From NCBI GenBank assembly GCA_029824495.1, contig JALGXY010000017.1:1-7217 (forward strand): a stretch of DNA of 7,217 bases. Reading direction: 5' to 3'. Below, piece after piece: positions 1 through 6,200 of this stretch. The position numbers and the translations under genes were made by a program. Source of the stretch: Fimbriimonadia bacterium (GTDB lineage: Bacteria; Armatimonadota; Fimbriimonadia; Fimbriimonadales; Fimbriimonadaceae). The stretch's first letter is position 1. Every line of letters starts with the position of its first letter. The notes under the pieces were generated by a model that saw only the letters and a program-made list of their open reading frames with translations, was not told the DNA's origin and did no database searches.

Positions 1-804
1 GGCTTTCTTGCGTTTCAGGCAGTCCTGGCTCGCCAGATTGATCAGGTTGTCCAGTGTCGCTGCAAAGTGAACGCTGAGCCGCTCTTTGGTTCTCTTGCCG
101 CCGCTCATTCCAACCGAAAACCCGACCTGCTCGTCGAGATCAGGCAGGCTGACTTCGAGCTCCTGCAGCTTGTAGAGCAGGTCTTCGGCCTGCTGAAACG
201 TCCGCGTCGAGCCGATGACAAACTCATCTCCGCCATACCGGACGAACACATCTGTTTCGGGGTCGACATGCTCTTCGATTTTCTCGACAAACGCTTTGAG
301 AACCCGGTCACCAACAATGTGCCCGTGCTTCTTGTTGTAGATGCCGAAATCGTCCAGATCGAAGAAGAGGATGGTGATTTCAGTTCCAGATCCCAGAGTG
401 TCTGCACCCCAGTCTCGAAGGCGGTCGCTCCACGGAAGGCTGGTGAGCGGATCCCACGAGCTGCTCAGCTCTTCGATCAACTGCTGGGGTGTAACGATTC
501 CGAAGATCCGGCCCGATTTTTCAACTGGAGCGTATGACCGGCCAGATCGGGTGAATTCTGCTGCTGCCTCACGGATGTCCTCTGCAGAGGAGACCGGCTC
601 TCCGAGCGGCTTCATAATTTCGCCCACCGTGCCTGCATCCGGCCGTTTAGCATCCTCGGCCAAGGCGACCCCGACGACCTCGCCATCCCTAGCCACCGGC
701 ATCGCCGTAACCGCCAGATCCTCCATCCACAAGTAGGCGAACGAAGCCGTATGCTCTTCGCTCAAAACTTGGGTGATCAGGGGGGCTTTGCTTAAGGGCC
801 TCAT
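1..804 (-). CDS. CBS-domain diguanylate cyclase (GGDEF), C-terminus cut by window edge
   Basis: Probable cytoplasmic diguanylate cyclase making cyclic di-GMP from two GTP, with an N-terminal sensor. The frame is open from ATG at 804 to base 1 (268 residues seen); a stop at 829-831 lies just upstream. Residues about 8-115 look like a CBS pair (MPVARDGEVVGVAL, then TVGEIMKPL and YAPVEKSGRIFGIVTP), which usually binds adenine nucleotides. The cyclase domain begins at DPLTSLP (118-124), has the FDLDDF metal site, the N and GH..GD motifs that bind guanine, and an intact RYGGDEF at 189-195. The inhibitory RxxD site is PETD here (182-185), so feedback inhibition by product is probably absent. LINLASQDCLKRKK near the edge resembles the usual end of the domain, so only a few residues are likely missing. 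No clear Shine-Dalgarno precedes the ATG, and a start at 726 would cut into the first CBS unit. It lies 72 bp after the DnaA-like gene, same direction, and may be co-transcribed. Confidence 0.9.
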   Translation of the reverse strand, partial: MRPLSKAPLITQVLSEEHTASFAYLWMEDLAVTAMPVARDGEVVGVALAEDAKRPDAGTVGEIMKPLGEPVSSAEDIREAAAEFTRSGRSYAPVEKSGRIFGIVTPQQLIEELSSSWDPLTSLPWSDRLRDWGADTLGSGTEITILFFDLDDFGIYNKKHGHIVGDRVLKAFVEKIEEHVDPETDVFVRYGGDEFVIGSTRTFQQAEDLLYKLQELEVSLPDLDEQVGFSVGMSGGKRTKERLSVHFAATLDNLINLASQDCLKRKKA

Positions 805-820
805 GCTTTTTGGCCGGAAT

Positions 821-841
821 CCAGAGGATTACATCCTCTAG
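821..841 (-). repeat. Short inverted repeat between the DnaA-like and GGDEF genes
   Basis: On the plus strand AGAGGAT (823-829) and ATCCTCT (833-839) flank TAC. Read on the minus strand the stem extends by a U-G and a C-G pair to 9 bp with a 3-nt loop. It sits in the 72-bp gap, 16 bases before the GGDEF start codon. No T-run follows it in the minus direction, so a Rho-independent terminator is unlikely. An operator or an mRNA processing or stability hairpin fits better. Confidence 0.4.
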
Positions 842-876
842 ACTCATCACGCAGCAGAAAGTGAGCCAAAGGGAGG

Positions 877-1782
877 CTACCGAGCAGCAAGTCTGGTAAT
901 TGCTGCAGTACGACACGAATCGACGAGATCGCTGGAGGAAGAATCGCTCTGCAGACGCATGCCTTCGGTCGCTCTTCGATAGACCGCTGCGGGGGACTCA
1001 CGGAGGAAGTCGGCGACAGAGGTTTCGCAGAGCTGCATCCGCGACAGAGCGATAAAGCAGAAGATGCGCTGAAGCTGAATCGGAGACCAGCAGTTCTGCG
1101 CTTTCAGCTCACTGTCAACTGCGTCGTAGACCTCGTCTCTGACATCCCAGCCATCGACATCTGAAAGGTGCGAGACGAGGATCCCGCAGGCGGGAAGAAT
1201 GTCCGTCTTTGCGCTCCAGTCATCCTTGATGAGTTTGAGATTGTGGATCGCCCCGCCAATTGAACGACCGTTGCCAACGTGCTTTCTGGCGAGCAGGCCC
1301 ACGATCCCAGAGTGGATCTGAATTCCTTGAGCATTGGCCATGTTCTCAACAATCTGATGACGCTCACGAACTCTCGGTTCAACGATCGCAGCCGTACGCC
1401 AGAGCCGTTTTGCTGAAAGAAGGTCTCGGCAGTACTGGCCGTTGGGGCTGCTGTCGAGGCTGAGCAGGGTTGGTCGGCGGAGCCGCACTCTCAAATCTAG
1501 AGCCTGCCGCAGCTGGCTTCGATTGCGCAGAGTTCGCGCTGCATCTTTCACTTCGTCGAGGATCAGTACATCGGCGTCTGAACGTGAAGGCCGTCGATCG
1601 AGCCACTCTCTTGCAGAGAGACACGAGACGGTCCCGCGCGAGCCATCCCTGAGGACTCTCTCGGCGCAGTGGAGCAGATGAGATTTCCCCCACCCTGTCG
1701 GGCCAAACACAGCGACAAACGAAAAGTCTCCGGCTGCAAATCCCTCCACAGCACGGATCGAGGGCCGCAAGAAGGTGTGCAT
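877..1782 (-). CDS. DnaA/Hda-like AAA+ ATPase
   Basis: A 301-residue AAA+ ATPase of the DnaA/Hda kind. Walker A is GPTGWGKSHLLH (27-38), matching the DnaA pattern G..G.GKTHL. Walker B is DVLILDE (71-77). A DnaA-style lid follows, with EPRVRERHQIVENMANAQGI (135-154), and GRSIGGAIHNL (172-182) matches the sensor-2 helix 'R.LEGAL..L'. The tail (about 225-275) contains a possible helix-turn-helix (SVADFLRESPAAVYRRAT) placed like DnaA domain IV, but without the conserved 'DHTTV' DnaA-box signature. DnaA domain I is absent. The family acts in replication initiation or its control; a regulatory or accessory role is inferred here. The only start in this frame is ATG 1782 (stop at 1807-1809), with GAGGAGG directly touching the ATG, which is too close for normal use. 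The N-linker strand of the AAA+ core is missing from this frame and seems to be encoded upstream in another frame. The gene may be frameshifted or the sequence may hold an error. Confidence 0.8.
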   Translation of the reverse strand: MHTFLRPSIRAVEGFAAGDFSFVAVFGPTGWGKSHLLHCAERVLRDGSRGTVSCLSAREWLDRRPSRSDADVLILDEVKDAARTLRNRSQLRQALDLRVRLRRPTLLSLDSSPNGQYCRDLLSAKRLWRTAAIVEPRVRERHQIVENMANAQGIQIHSGIVGLLARKHVGNGRSIGGAIHNLKLIKDDWSAKTDILPACGILVSHLSDVDGWDVRDEVYDAVDSELKAQNCWSPIQLQRIFCFIALSRMQLCETSVADFLRESPAAVYRRATEGMRLQSDSSSSDLVDSCRTAAITRLAAR

Positions 1783-1867
1783 CCTCCTCGAAAACCCTGC
1801 CCGACTTCACCTCGTCTGTTCTCAGGCTTGAACCAGTCACGGTTTCAAGCGGCAGAAGCTGAATCAT
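1757..1867 (-). other. Probable displaced N-terminus of the DnaA/Hda-like gene (different frame)
   Basis: Reading from ATG 1867 (or TTG 1876, with GGAG ten bases upstream) gives MIQLLPLETVTGSS, then GRVFEEDAHLLAAL. In the -1-base frame the downstream gene continues IRAVEGFAAGDFSF and Walker A. Joining the two restores the normal DnaA/Hda N-linker before Walker A. QLLPL near the start loosely recalls the QLSLPL clamp-binding motif at the Hda N-terminus. A one-base excess (or two-base loss) somewhere in about 1756-1783 would explain the split. This is inference: a real mutation, a sequencing error or programmed frameshifting are all possible, and the resemblance could be chance. Confidence 0.45.
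1826..1850. repeat. Imperfect inverted repeat GCTTGAACC / GGTTTCAAGC
   Basis: GCTTGAACC (1826-1834) and GGTTTCAAGC (1841-1850) are inverted around a 6-base spacer, with one extra T in the right arm. It lies within the candidate N-terminal extension of the DnaA-like gene. The TTGAACC half-site also occurs in the palindrome upstream of prfB, so a shared regulator is conceivable. Low confidence as a functional site. Confidence 0.25.
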
Positions 1868-1947
1868 CCCAAACAACCACGGTGCTCTCCGGACCTATTC
1901 TTCAGGATTCCAGAAGAAAAAGTAAACGGCTCCCGGCAGATAGCCTG

Positions 1948-1957
1948 CAGGTTCAAA
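1948..1957 (+). promoter_or_regulatory. Half-site CAGGTTCAAA upstream of the DnaA-like gene
   Basis: These ten bases are identical to bases 6178-6187 of the large palindrome in the prfB divergent region. Here they occur as a single half-site in the spacer upstream of the DnaA-like gene. Sequence identity is seen; common regulation is inference only. Confidence 0.2.
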
Positions 1958-1974
1958 GAGAGTCAGTACGTTAT

Positions 1975-1991
1975 GGTTTAAGGCCTAAACC
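1975..1991. repeat. Inverted repeat GGTTTA-N5-TAAACC
   Basis: GGTTTA (1975-1980) and TAAACC (1986-1991) flank AGGCC in the non-coding spacer upstream of the DnaA-like gene. The dyad has the size of a binding site for a dimeric regulator. No known operator was recognised. Confidence 0.3.
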
Positions 1992-2016
1992 TGCACTTAA
2001 TGGCAACCGTGACTCG

Positions 2017-2034
2017 ATCTGGAATTTTCCAGAT
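2017..2034. repeat. Perfect inverted repeat ATCTGGAA-TT-TTCCAGAT
   Basis: Perfect 8-bp arms flank a TT centre, 20 bp beyond the stop of the cytochrome gene in its direction of transcription and next to the DnaA-box-like pair. The arms are too AT-rich and lack a following T-run, so it is a poor terminator. It could be an operator for the DnaA-like gene. Confidence 0.35.
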
Positions 2035-2054
2035 TCATCCACAGGTTTTCCACT
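2035..2054 (-). promoter_or_regulatory. Tandem DnaA-box-like sequences
   Basis: On the minus strand AGTGGAAAA (2054-2046) and TGTGGATGA (2043-2035) each differ by one base from the DnaA-box family TGTGGAWAA. They have the same orientation and an 11-bp period, about one helical turn. They lie upstream of a DnaA-like gene, in a spacer rich in inverted repeats. This could be autoregulation by DnaA or the like, or an origin remnant. Two one-off 9-mers are weak evidence, and no AT-rich unwinding tract was noticed. Confidence 0.3.
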
Positions 2055-3308
2055 TCAGTGTTTGATTAGCGGCCAGTAATCATCGTAAGTGAACTCCGGA
2101 CTGTGGTCCGGTACGTGGCAGCTTTTGCAGGAGTCGACCGCGCTTGTGGCAGGCCTGTTCTGCGTAGGATTACGCGTGTGCTCAGCAGACGGGCCGTGGC
2201 AGGATTCGCACCCGACCGCAGCCAGATTCGGGGTGGTTTTTCGGTCTTGAAATCCCTTGGTCGAGTCGAGGCCGACCACGTGGCAGCCGACACACTCTGG
2301 GTCGATGTCGTGTCCCGTTTTTTCGAGAGTTGTGAACGCTTTTGCGTGAGCAGAATTCTGCCAGGCTTTGGTCTCCACAGGGTGGCAGTCCAAACACGTT
2401 TCGGAGCCAGCAAACTCCTTTGTCTCGACGCGCACGACCTGCTTGATGAGCTGCTCATCTTCCACCTGATCGAGATAGAACTCGTAGAACTGCGAGACGA
2501 GCTCATCATCCTTCCACTCCGGGCCAAGCAGCACGGCAGATGAGTCGACAATTCCTGAGTCATCCCAAACCAGCCGCAAAACATGACGCCCTTTGGGGCC
2601 AGGCGATACGAGCGATGTTGAGCCGACCAGGATCGGCTTGGCTGAAGGGGCGGCGTCTGAGGCGAAAACAATGAGGTCCAAGGCTGGGTGCTTCGCGGCC
2701 AGCCTGCGTGATTCGGCCAGGTTTTGAGTGGTCATCAGCACGGAGACCAGGTCCTGCTTTTGAGCCTGATCGATCAGTCGATGAACAGCCGTGGCGACGT
2801 CGACAGAAGCGGTCTCTAGGCCCTCTCCAGTCAAAGCAGGGTCGATCGATGTGATCAGGAATCGACCAGATCGAGTGGACCGATTCAGGCTCGCAATTCC
2901 GCCCGGTTCTAAGGAGCCCGAGACTATTTTTCCGCCGGACAGTCGCTGCAGTGAGCTGATCTGACCCGGCCCCATGGATGAGTCCTTTTGAGTCCAAGCG
3001 ACAGCATCAACCCCCATCGATTTTAAAGCCATAGCCAAGGTTTCGGCCTTTAGGATCTCCTGCCTGCCAGCGCCGCTGGTAAGCGGACCCTGCTCGATCA
3101 AGACCGCCTCTTCTCCACCGAGAGCTTTGATGGCCGAAGCTCTGCGCTTGATGCCCCCAGACATCGGCTTTGAGCAGCCACATGGAGCGATGTATCCCTT
3201 GGCAGCGCCAGAAATCAGGAGGACGTCTTGCGGCTTCTGTTTTTGTGGAGATGGCGCCAGCCCGAAGCCGAGCATCAACGCCGATGCGGCCCAGAGCAGA
3301 AGTTTCAT
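2055..3308 (-). CDS. Secreted tetraheme cytochrome c with UshA/metallophosphatase-like N-domain
   Basis: A 417-residue exported protein, predicted periplasmic. The N-terminus MKLLLWAASALMLGFGLAPS is a signal peptide. Residues about 28-280 resemble the 5'-nucleotidase/metallophosphatase-like domain found in planctomycete-type multiheme proteins, with GYIAPCGCS (38-46), then SGGIKRRASAIKAL and LKSMGVDAVAW. The DxH and GNHE metal ligands of true UshA enzymes are not visible, so phosphatase activity is doubtful. The C-terminal 115 residues carry four CxxCH heme-attachment motifs (C305, C339, C367, C394), with spacing and YDDYW tail like the cytochrome c554 family. It likely carries electrons; partner and substrate are unknown. 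The start overlaps the previous gene's stop by 4 bp (ATGA) and has no Shine-Dalgarno of its own, which implies translational coupling. It needs the cytochrome c maturation system, not present in this window. Confidence 0.9.
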   Translation of the reverse strand: MKLLLWAASALMLGFGLAPSPQKQKPQDVLLISGAAKGYIAPCGCSKPMSGGIKRRASAIKALGGEEAVLIEQGPLTSGAGRQEILKAETLAMALKSMGVDAVAWTQKDSSMGPGQISSLQRLSGGKIVSGSLEPGGIASLNRSTRSGRFLITSIDPALTGEGLETASVDVATAVHRLIDQAQKQDLVSVLMTTQNLAESRRLAAKHPALDLIVFASDAAPSAKPILVGSTSLVSPGPKGRHVLRLVWDDSGIVDSSAVLLGPEWKDDELVSQFYEFYLDQVEDEQLIKQVVRVETKEFAGSETCLDCHPVETKAWQNSAHAKAFTTLEKTGHDIDPECVGCHVVGLDSTKGFQDRKTTPNLAAVGCESCHGPSAEHTRNPTQNRPATSAVDSCKSCHVPDHSPEFTYDDYWPLIKH

Positions 3309-4930
3309 TGGATGATAGCGCGCACCGGCACTCGAATGGTCGGCTGCTGCGGGTCGGTCGTATGCACGGTCACATAAGACCGAAACATGCCGAACGGAGC
3401 GTCGGCTGAGAGGTCAACGATCACCTTGTACCGGTCATCCTCACCGATATCTTCGATAAATGCTTTGATGAACTCGGAATCCTGTTCAAGCTTTGTGATC
3501 TGAAACGGCCTTTCTGGGCGGGTGATAAAGAACGCTCCTCGAGCCGCCTGCTTTTGGATCTGCCCCAGATTGAGGCTCCCTGGGTCTGCAATGATTCCGT
3601 TCTGAATTGTCAGAGAGTACGGAATCCGATCGAAGCCCTTCTGATCGGTCTTGATCATCAGGCTGAACGGCAGCCGCCCCACCAGCGTCGGCTTTGCAAT
3701 AAAAATCTGTATCTTCCAGCCTCTGCGTTCAATCGGCCCTTCGTTCAGCAGAGGATCGGCCATTTTGCCGGTCCAAGGCTCCCACTGAACGTCTGCCTTC
3801 AGGCCCTGGGTGGTCATCCCCTCCAGCTTCATGGGGCTGTCCTTGGGCACCGTAAAGTAGAGGTCAATCACCTCATCTTGACCATTCGAAACGTGGACCA
3901 TTCCTGGCTCTGATTTGAGGATCCGGTAGGCGTGCAGCACATTGCCGGTGACAGGGATCCTCTTGACTTCACTATTCGGGTCGTTGGTGTAGAGGTAGAG
4001 CGCCTTGTCGACCGGACCAGGGAAATCCATGGTCTTGATGTCGATCTTCACCGTGCGCGATGCGCCTGGCGGCACGACGCTCGTGTAAGACAAGGTGAAA
4101 CAGCTGCAGTCGGGCAGCACCCAGTAGACCAGGGGAGCGTCGCCAGAATTCGTCACGACAAAGCTCATCGGCATCGACTCACCCTGATTCACCGTTCCGC
4201 CTTCGAGCGATTTGATATCAACAAAAGCCCGGGGCTGTCCCAGCTGAAAATGACGGTTTTTCTTTGCGGCAGCCTCTCTCAACTGATCAGTGAGCTCTAG
4301 GCATGCGACAAACGTCATGATCTCGTCTCTGCCGACTATCGGGGGGACACGGTAATCGGTCTCCTGTCGAAACATCGAGGAGCCTGGCCGCGGACGCCTC
4401 TCCAAACCCATGTATCTGCCGACCGCATAGGCGAACTCATTGGCGATGTCGATCGAGTCGATCGACAGCAGCTTTGGGCCTCTCTTGAGGCCGATGACAG
4501 ATTCAATTCGAGGTTCAAGCGGCGAGTACGAGGTGAAATGAACCGCGCCGATCTGATCACCTGTTTCGGGGTCTTTGTGCAGCTTCTCAACAAAGCCAAT
4601 CAGGATGTCCGGATCTTCTTCGACGTAAGTGATCTCCAGCTTCTGGTTCACCCGCTCCCAAGCTTCCAGCGCTTTTTCTCTGCCTCGGATCAAAAGGCTC
4701 CCGTGTGACGCATCAACTTTAGAGTCATCCCACTGCACTCGGATAGAACGATCGGGAAGGACCGCCGCCTTCCGGGCGGCCTCTTCAAATCGCTCCGCTC
4801 TCAGGTCTTCAACAATGGCTGAGACCGCTTCTGCAAACGGACGGCTTGATCCAGGAGGAACAGACAGAACTGTAAGTTCTGGTTCTTGGATAAGCCCGCC
4901 GACGAGGGCGGCTGCTGCGAGAAGTATCAT
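3305..4930 (-). CDS. Secreted DUF1573 protein with a degenerate matrixin-like N-domain
   Basis: A 541-residue exported protein starting at ATG 4930, the only start after the in-frame prfB stop 24 bp upstream. MILLAAAALVGGLIQ is a short hydrophobic signal without a basic n-region. Residues about 60-190 resemble a metzincin/matrixin: IRVQWDD, a helix with AWERVN, LEITYVEEDPDILIGF, then NEFAYAVGRYM (164-174) where HExxHxxGxxH should stand, and PGSSMF like a Met-turn. All three zinc histidines are replaced (N, Y, M); only E and G remain, so it should not be a protease. Residues 236-330 are a typical DUF1573 Ig-like domain (LEGGTVNQGE, VTNSGDAPL, DCSC at 274-277, VPPGASRTVKID, YTNDPNSEV..IPVTG). 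The C-terminal end repeats a similar strand pattern (TVHTTDPQQPTIRVPVRA). A binding or scaffold role outside the cytoplasm is inferred. It is co-transcribed with, and overlaps, the cytochrome gene. Confidence 0.88.
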   Translation of the reverse strand: MILLAAAALVGGLIQEPELTVLSVPPGSSRPFAEAVSAIVEDLRAERFEEAARKAAVLPDRSIRVQWDDSKVDASHGSLLIRGREKALEAWERVNQKLEITYVEEDPDILIGFVEKLHKDPETGDQIGAVHFTSYSPLEPRIESVIGLKRGPKLLSIDSIDIANEFAYAVGRYMGLERRPRPGSSMFRQETDYRVPPIVGRDEIMTFVACLELTDQLREAAAKKNRHFQLGQPRAFVDIKSLEGGTVNQGESMPMSFVVTNSGDAPLVYWVLPDCSCFTLSYTSVVPPGASRTVKIDIKTMDFPGPVDKALYLYTNDPNSEVKRIPVTGNVLHAYRILKSEPGMVHVSNGQDEVIDLYFTVPKDSPMKLEGMTTQGLKADVQWEPWTGKMADPLLNEGPIERRGWKIQIFIAKPTLVGRLPFSLMIKTDQKGFDRIPYSLTIQNGIIADPGSLNLGQIQKQAARGAFFITRPERPFQITKLEQDSEFIKAFIEDIGEDDRYKVIVDLSADAPFGMFRSYVTVHTTDPQQPTIRVPVRAIIQ

Positions 4931-4954
4931 GCTGCTCGGTTTGAATTCGCCCGG

Positions 4955-6071
4955 TTACTCAACGTAGGCGTCTTCATCTGGCGGCTGCTTCAAAAACGCC
5001 TCAATAAATGCGTCAATGTCGCCGTCCATCACAGCCTGGACGTTTCCAGTTTCATGCCCGGTTCGGTGGTCCTTGACCATTGTGTAGGGCTGCATGACAT
5101 AGCTGCGGATCTGGCGACCCCATTCAGCCGGCCCCGAATCGCCTTTGAGACTGTCGAGCCGCTCTTTGTCCTGCTTAGCCTGCAGCTCAGCAAGTCTTGA
5201 GACCAGAACGCGCATTGCCGAAGCACGATTCTTGTGCTGGCTTCGCTCTGCTTGACACTGAACAACTACGCCGGTCGGAATATGGGTGATTCTGACGGCG
5301 CTCTCAGTCTTGTTGACATGCTGACCACCAGCACCGCCGGCTCTCAACGTGTCCACTCTCAGATCATCAGGGTCGATATCGATCTCTTCCTCATCGATTT
5401 CAGGCAGAACTTCGACTTTTGCAAACGATGTATGCCGTCGAGCAGCTGCATCAAACGGCGAAATCCTCACCAGTCGATGAACCCCGTTCTCCGATTTGAA
5501 ATAGCCATAGGCGTTAGTGCCGACCAGCTGGAAGTTCATCCTTCGGTAGCCGGTGACATCACCAGGAGTCTCGTTGAGGATCTCCAGCTTAAAGCCGCGC
5601 CTCTCAGCCCATCGAGAATAGAGCCGGAAGAGAATTGAAGCCCAGTCACAGGCTTCCGACCCTCCGGCACCCGCATTGATTTCAATGATGGCGCTGCGAT
5701 CGTCATACTCGCCGCTCAGCAGAGTCTGGAGTTCATAAGCATCAAGATCGGCTTGGAGACTCTCAAACATCTCCAATACTTCTGCCTCAAGCTCTGCATT
5801 CGCTTCAAGCTTCAGAAGCTCTTCATACTCGATAATATCGTCGACTCTCTTATAGAGAGCCTGAAACGGCTGGATGATGTCACGAAGACGAGAAGCCTTT
5901 TGGAGCAGCTTTTCAGCCTTCTTGGGGTCGCTCCAAACATCGGGAGAGGAGGTCTCTTCTTCGATCGATTCTAGTTCAGATTGACGGCGAGGCAGGTCAA
6001 AGATGCCCCCTAATAGCGTCCAGCCGGCCCCGGCAGTTGGACAGCGCTTCATGCTGTTCAGGCGTCAACAT
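4955..6071 (-). CDS. prfB: Peptide chain release factor 2 (programmed +1 frameshift)
   Basis: Cytoplasmic class I release factor that reads UGA and UAA and triggers peptide release from the ribosome. The reading frame is 6071-6000 joined to 5998-4955, giving 371 residues, close to the 365 of E. coli RF2. The first 24 codons start at ATG 6071 (MLTPEQHEALSN) and end RLDAIRGHL before an in-frame TGA (5999-5997). Skipping one T continues DLPRRQSELESI. Family motifs are all present: SPF anticodon-like tripeptide (about 204-206), GAGGQHVNKTESAVRITH with the catalytic GGQ (about 248-250), GSEACDWAS, and HRLVRISPFDAAARRHTSF. An apparent ATG at 6052 in the main frame gives MKRCPTAGAG, unrelated to RF2, and is not the start. 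Expression is autoregulated: low RF2 slows termination at the TGA and favours the shift. prfB is often followed by lysS elsewhere; here it is followed by two genes for exported proteins. No strong Shine-Dalgarno precedes the start. Confidence 0.95.
5997..6011 (-). promoter_or_regulatory. prfB: prfB programmed +1 frameshift site
   Basis: The minus strand reads AGGGGGCATCTTTGAC, one base different from the E. coli element AGGGGGTATCTTTGAC. It has the internal Shine-Dalgarno-like AGGGGG, a 3-base spacer, the slippery CTT codon, and the TGA stop followed by C, a poor termination context. It links the 24-codon leader to the main frame, and the two sides align with known RF2 only if the shift occurs. 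Confidence 0.95.
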
Positions 6072-6150
6072 GGGGCGGAATCTACCTGAATCGGTGTGGC
6101 ATCCGCACGTTTGAGACTGCTACAATAGTCTAAGAGTTGGGGTGTGTGCG

Positions 6151-6180
6151 ATTATCTCGTGCGTCAACCCGATTCGTCAG
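6151..6180 (-). promoter_or_regulatory. Candidate promoter for prfB operon
   Basis: On the minus strand CTGACG (6180-6175) and GATAAT (6156-6151) are separated by 18 bases, resembling -35 and -10 boxes, about 80 bases before the prfB start. The -35 overlaps one end of the 23-nt palindrome, so a protein bound there could block it. The match is partial and other placements are possible. Confidence 0.3.
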
Positions 6181-6198
6181 GTTCAAATTGAACCTGAC
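6176..6198. repeat. 23-nt palindrome in the divergent intergenic region
   Basis: GTCAGGTTCAA (6176-6186) and TTGAACCTGAC (6188-6198) are exact reverse complements around one A. As DNA it has the form of an operator for a dimeric repressor or activator between two divergent genes. As plus-strand RNA it could fold a 10-bp stem with a 3-base loop ending two bases before the GAGG (6201-6204) of the rightward gene. No T-run follows on the plus strand, so a terminator role is unlikely. Confidence 0.6.
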
Positions 6199-6200
6199 CT

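Noticed and set aside
67..736. Rightward ORFs over the left edge
   Set aside because: They lie antisense to the clear CBS-GGDEF frame and encode no recognisable domain.
2017..2034. Rho-independent terminator for the cytochrome operon
   Set aside because: The perfect dyad is AT-rich and no T-run follows in the direction of transcription; kept as an inverted repeat only.
3554..4300. Two long rightward ORFs within the DUF1573 gene
   Set aside because: They are antisense shadows of a well-supported gene, with low-complexity, unrecognisable products.
3932..4441. Active zinc protease in the DUF1573 protein
   Set aside because: No HExxH motif exists; the corresponding positions are N, Y and M.
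4955..6052. prfB starting at ATG 6052 in the main frame (MKRCPTAGAG...)
   Set aside because: The first 18 residues do not resemble RF2, while the frameshifted leader (RLDAIRGHL) does, and the canonical frameshift site is present.
6111..6126. Promoter for the rightward gene using TTGAGA and TACAAT
   Set aside because: The hexamers are only four bases apart, and no good -35 lies 16-18 bases before TACAAT.
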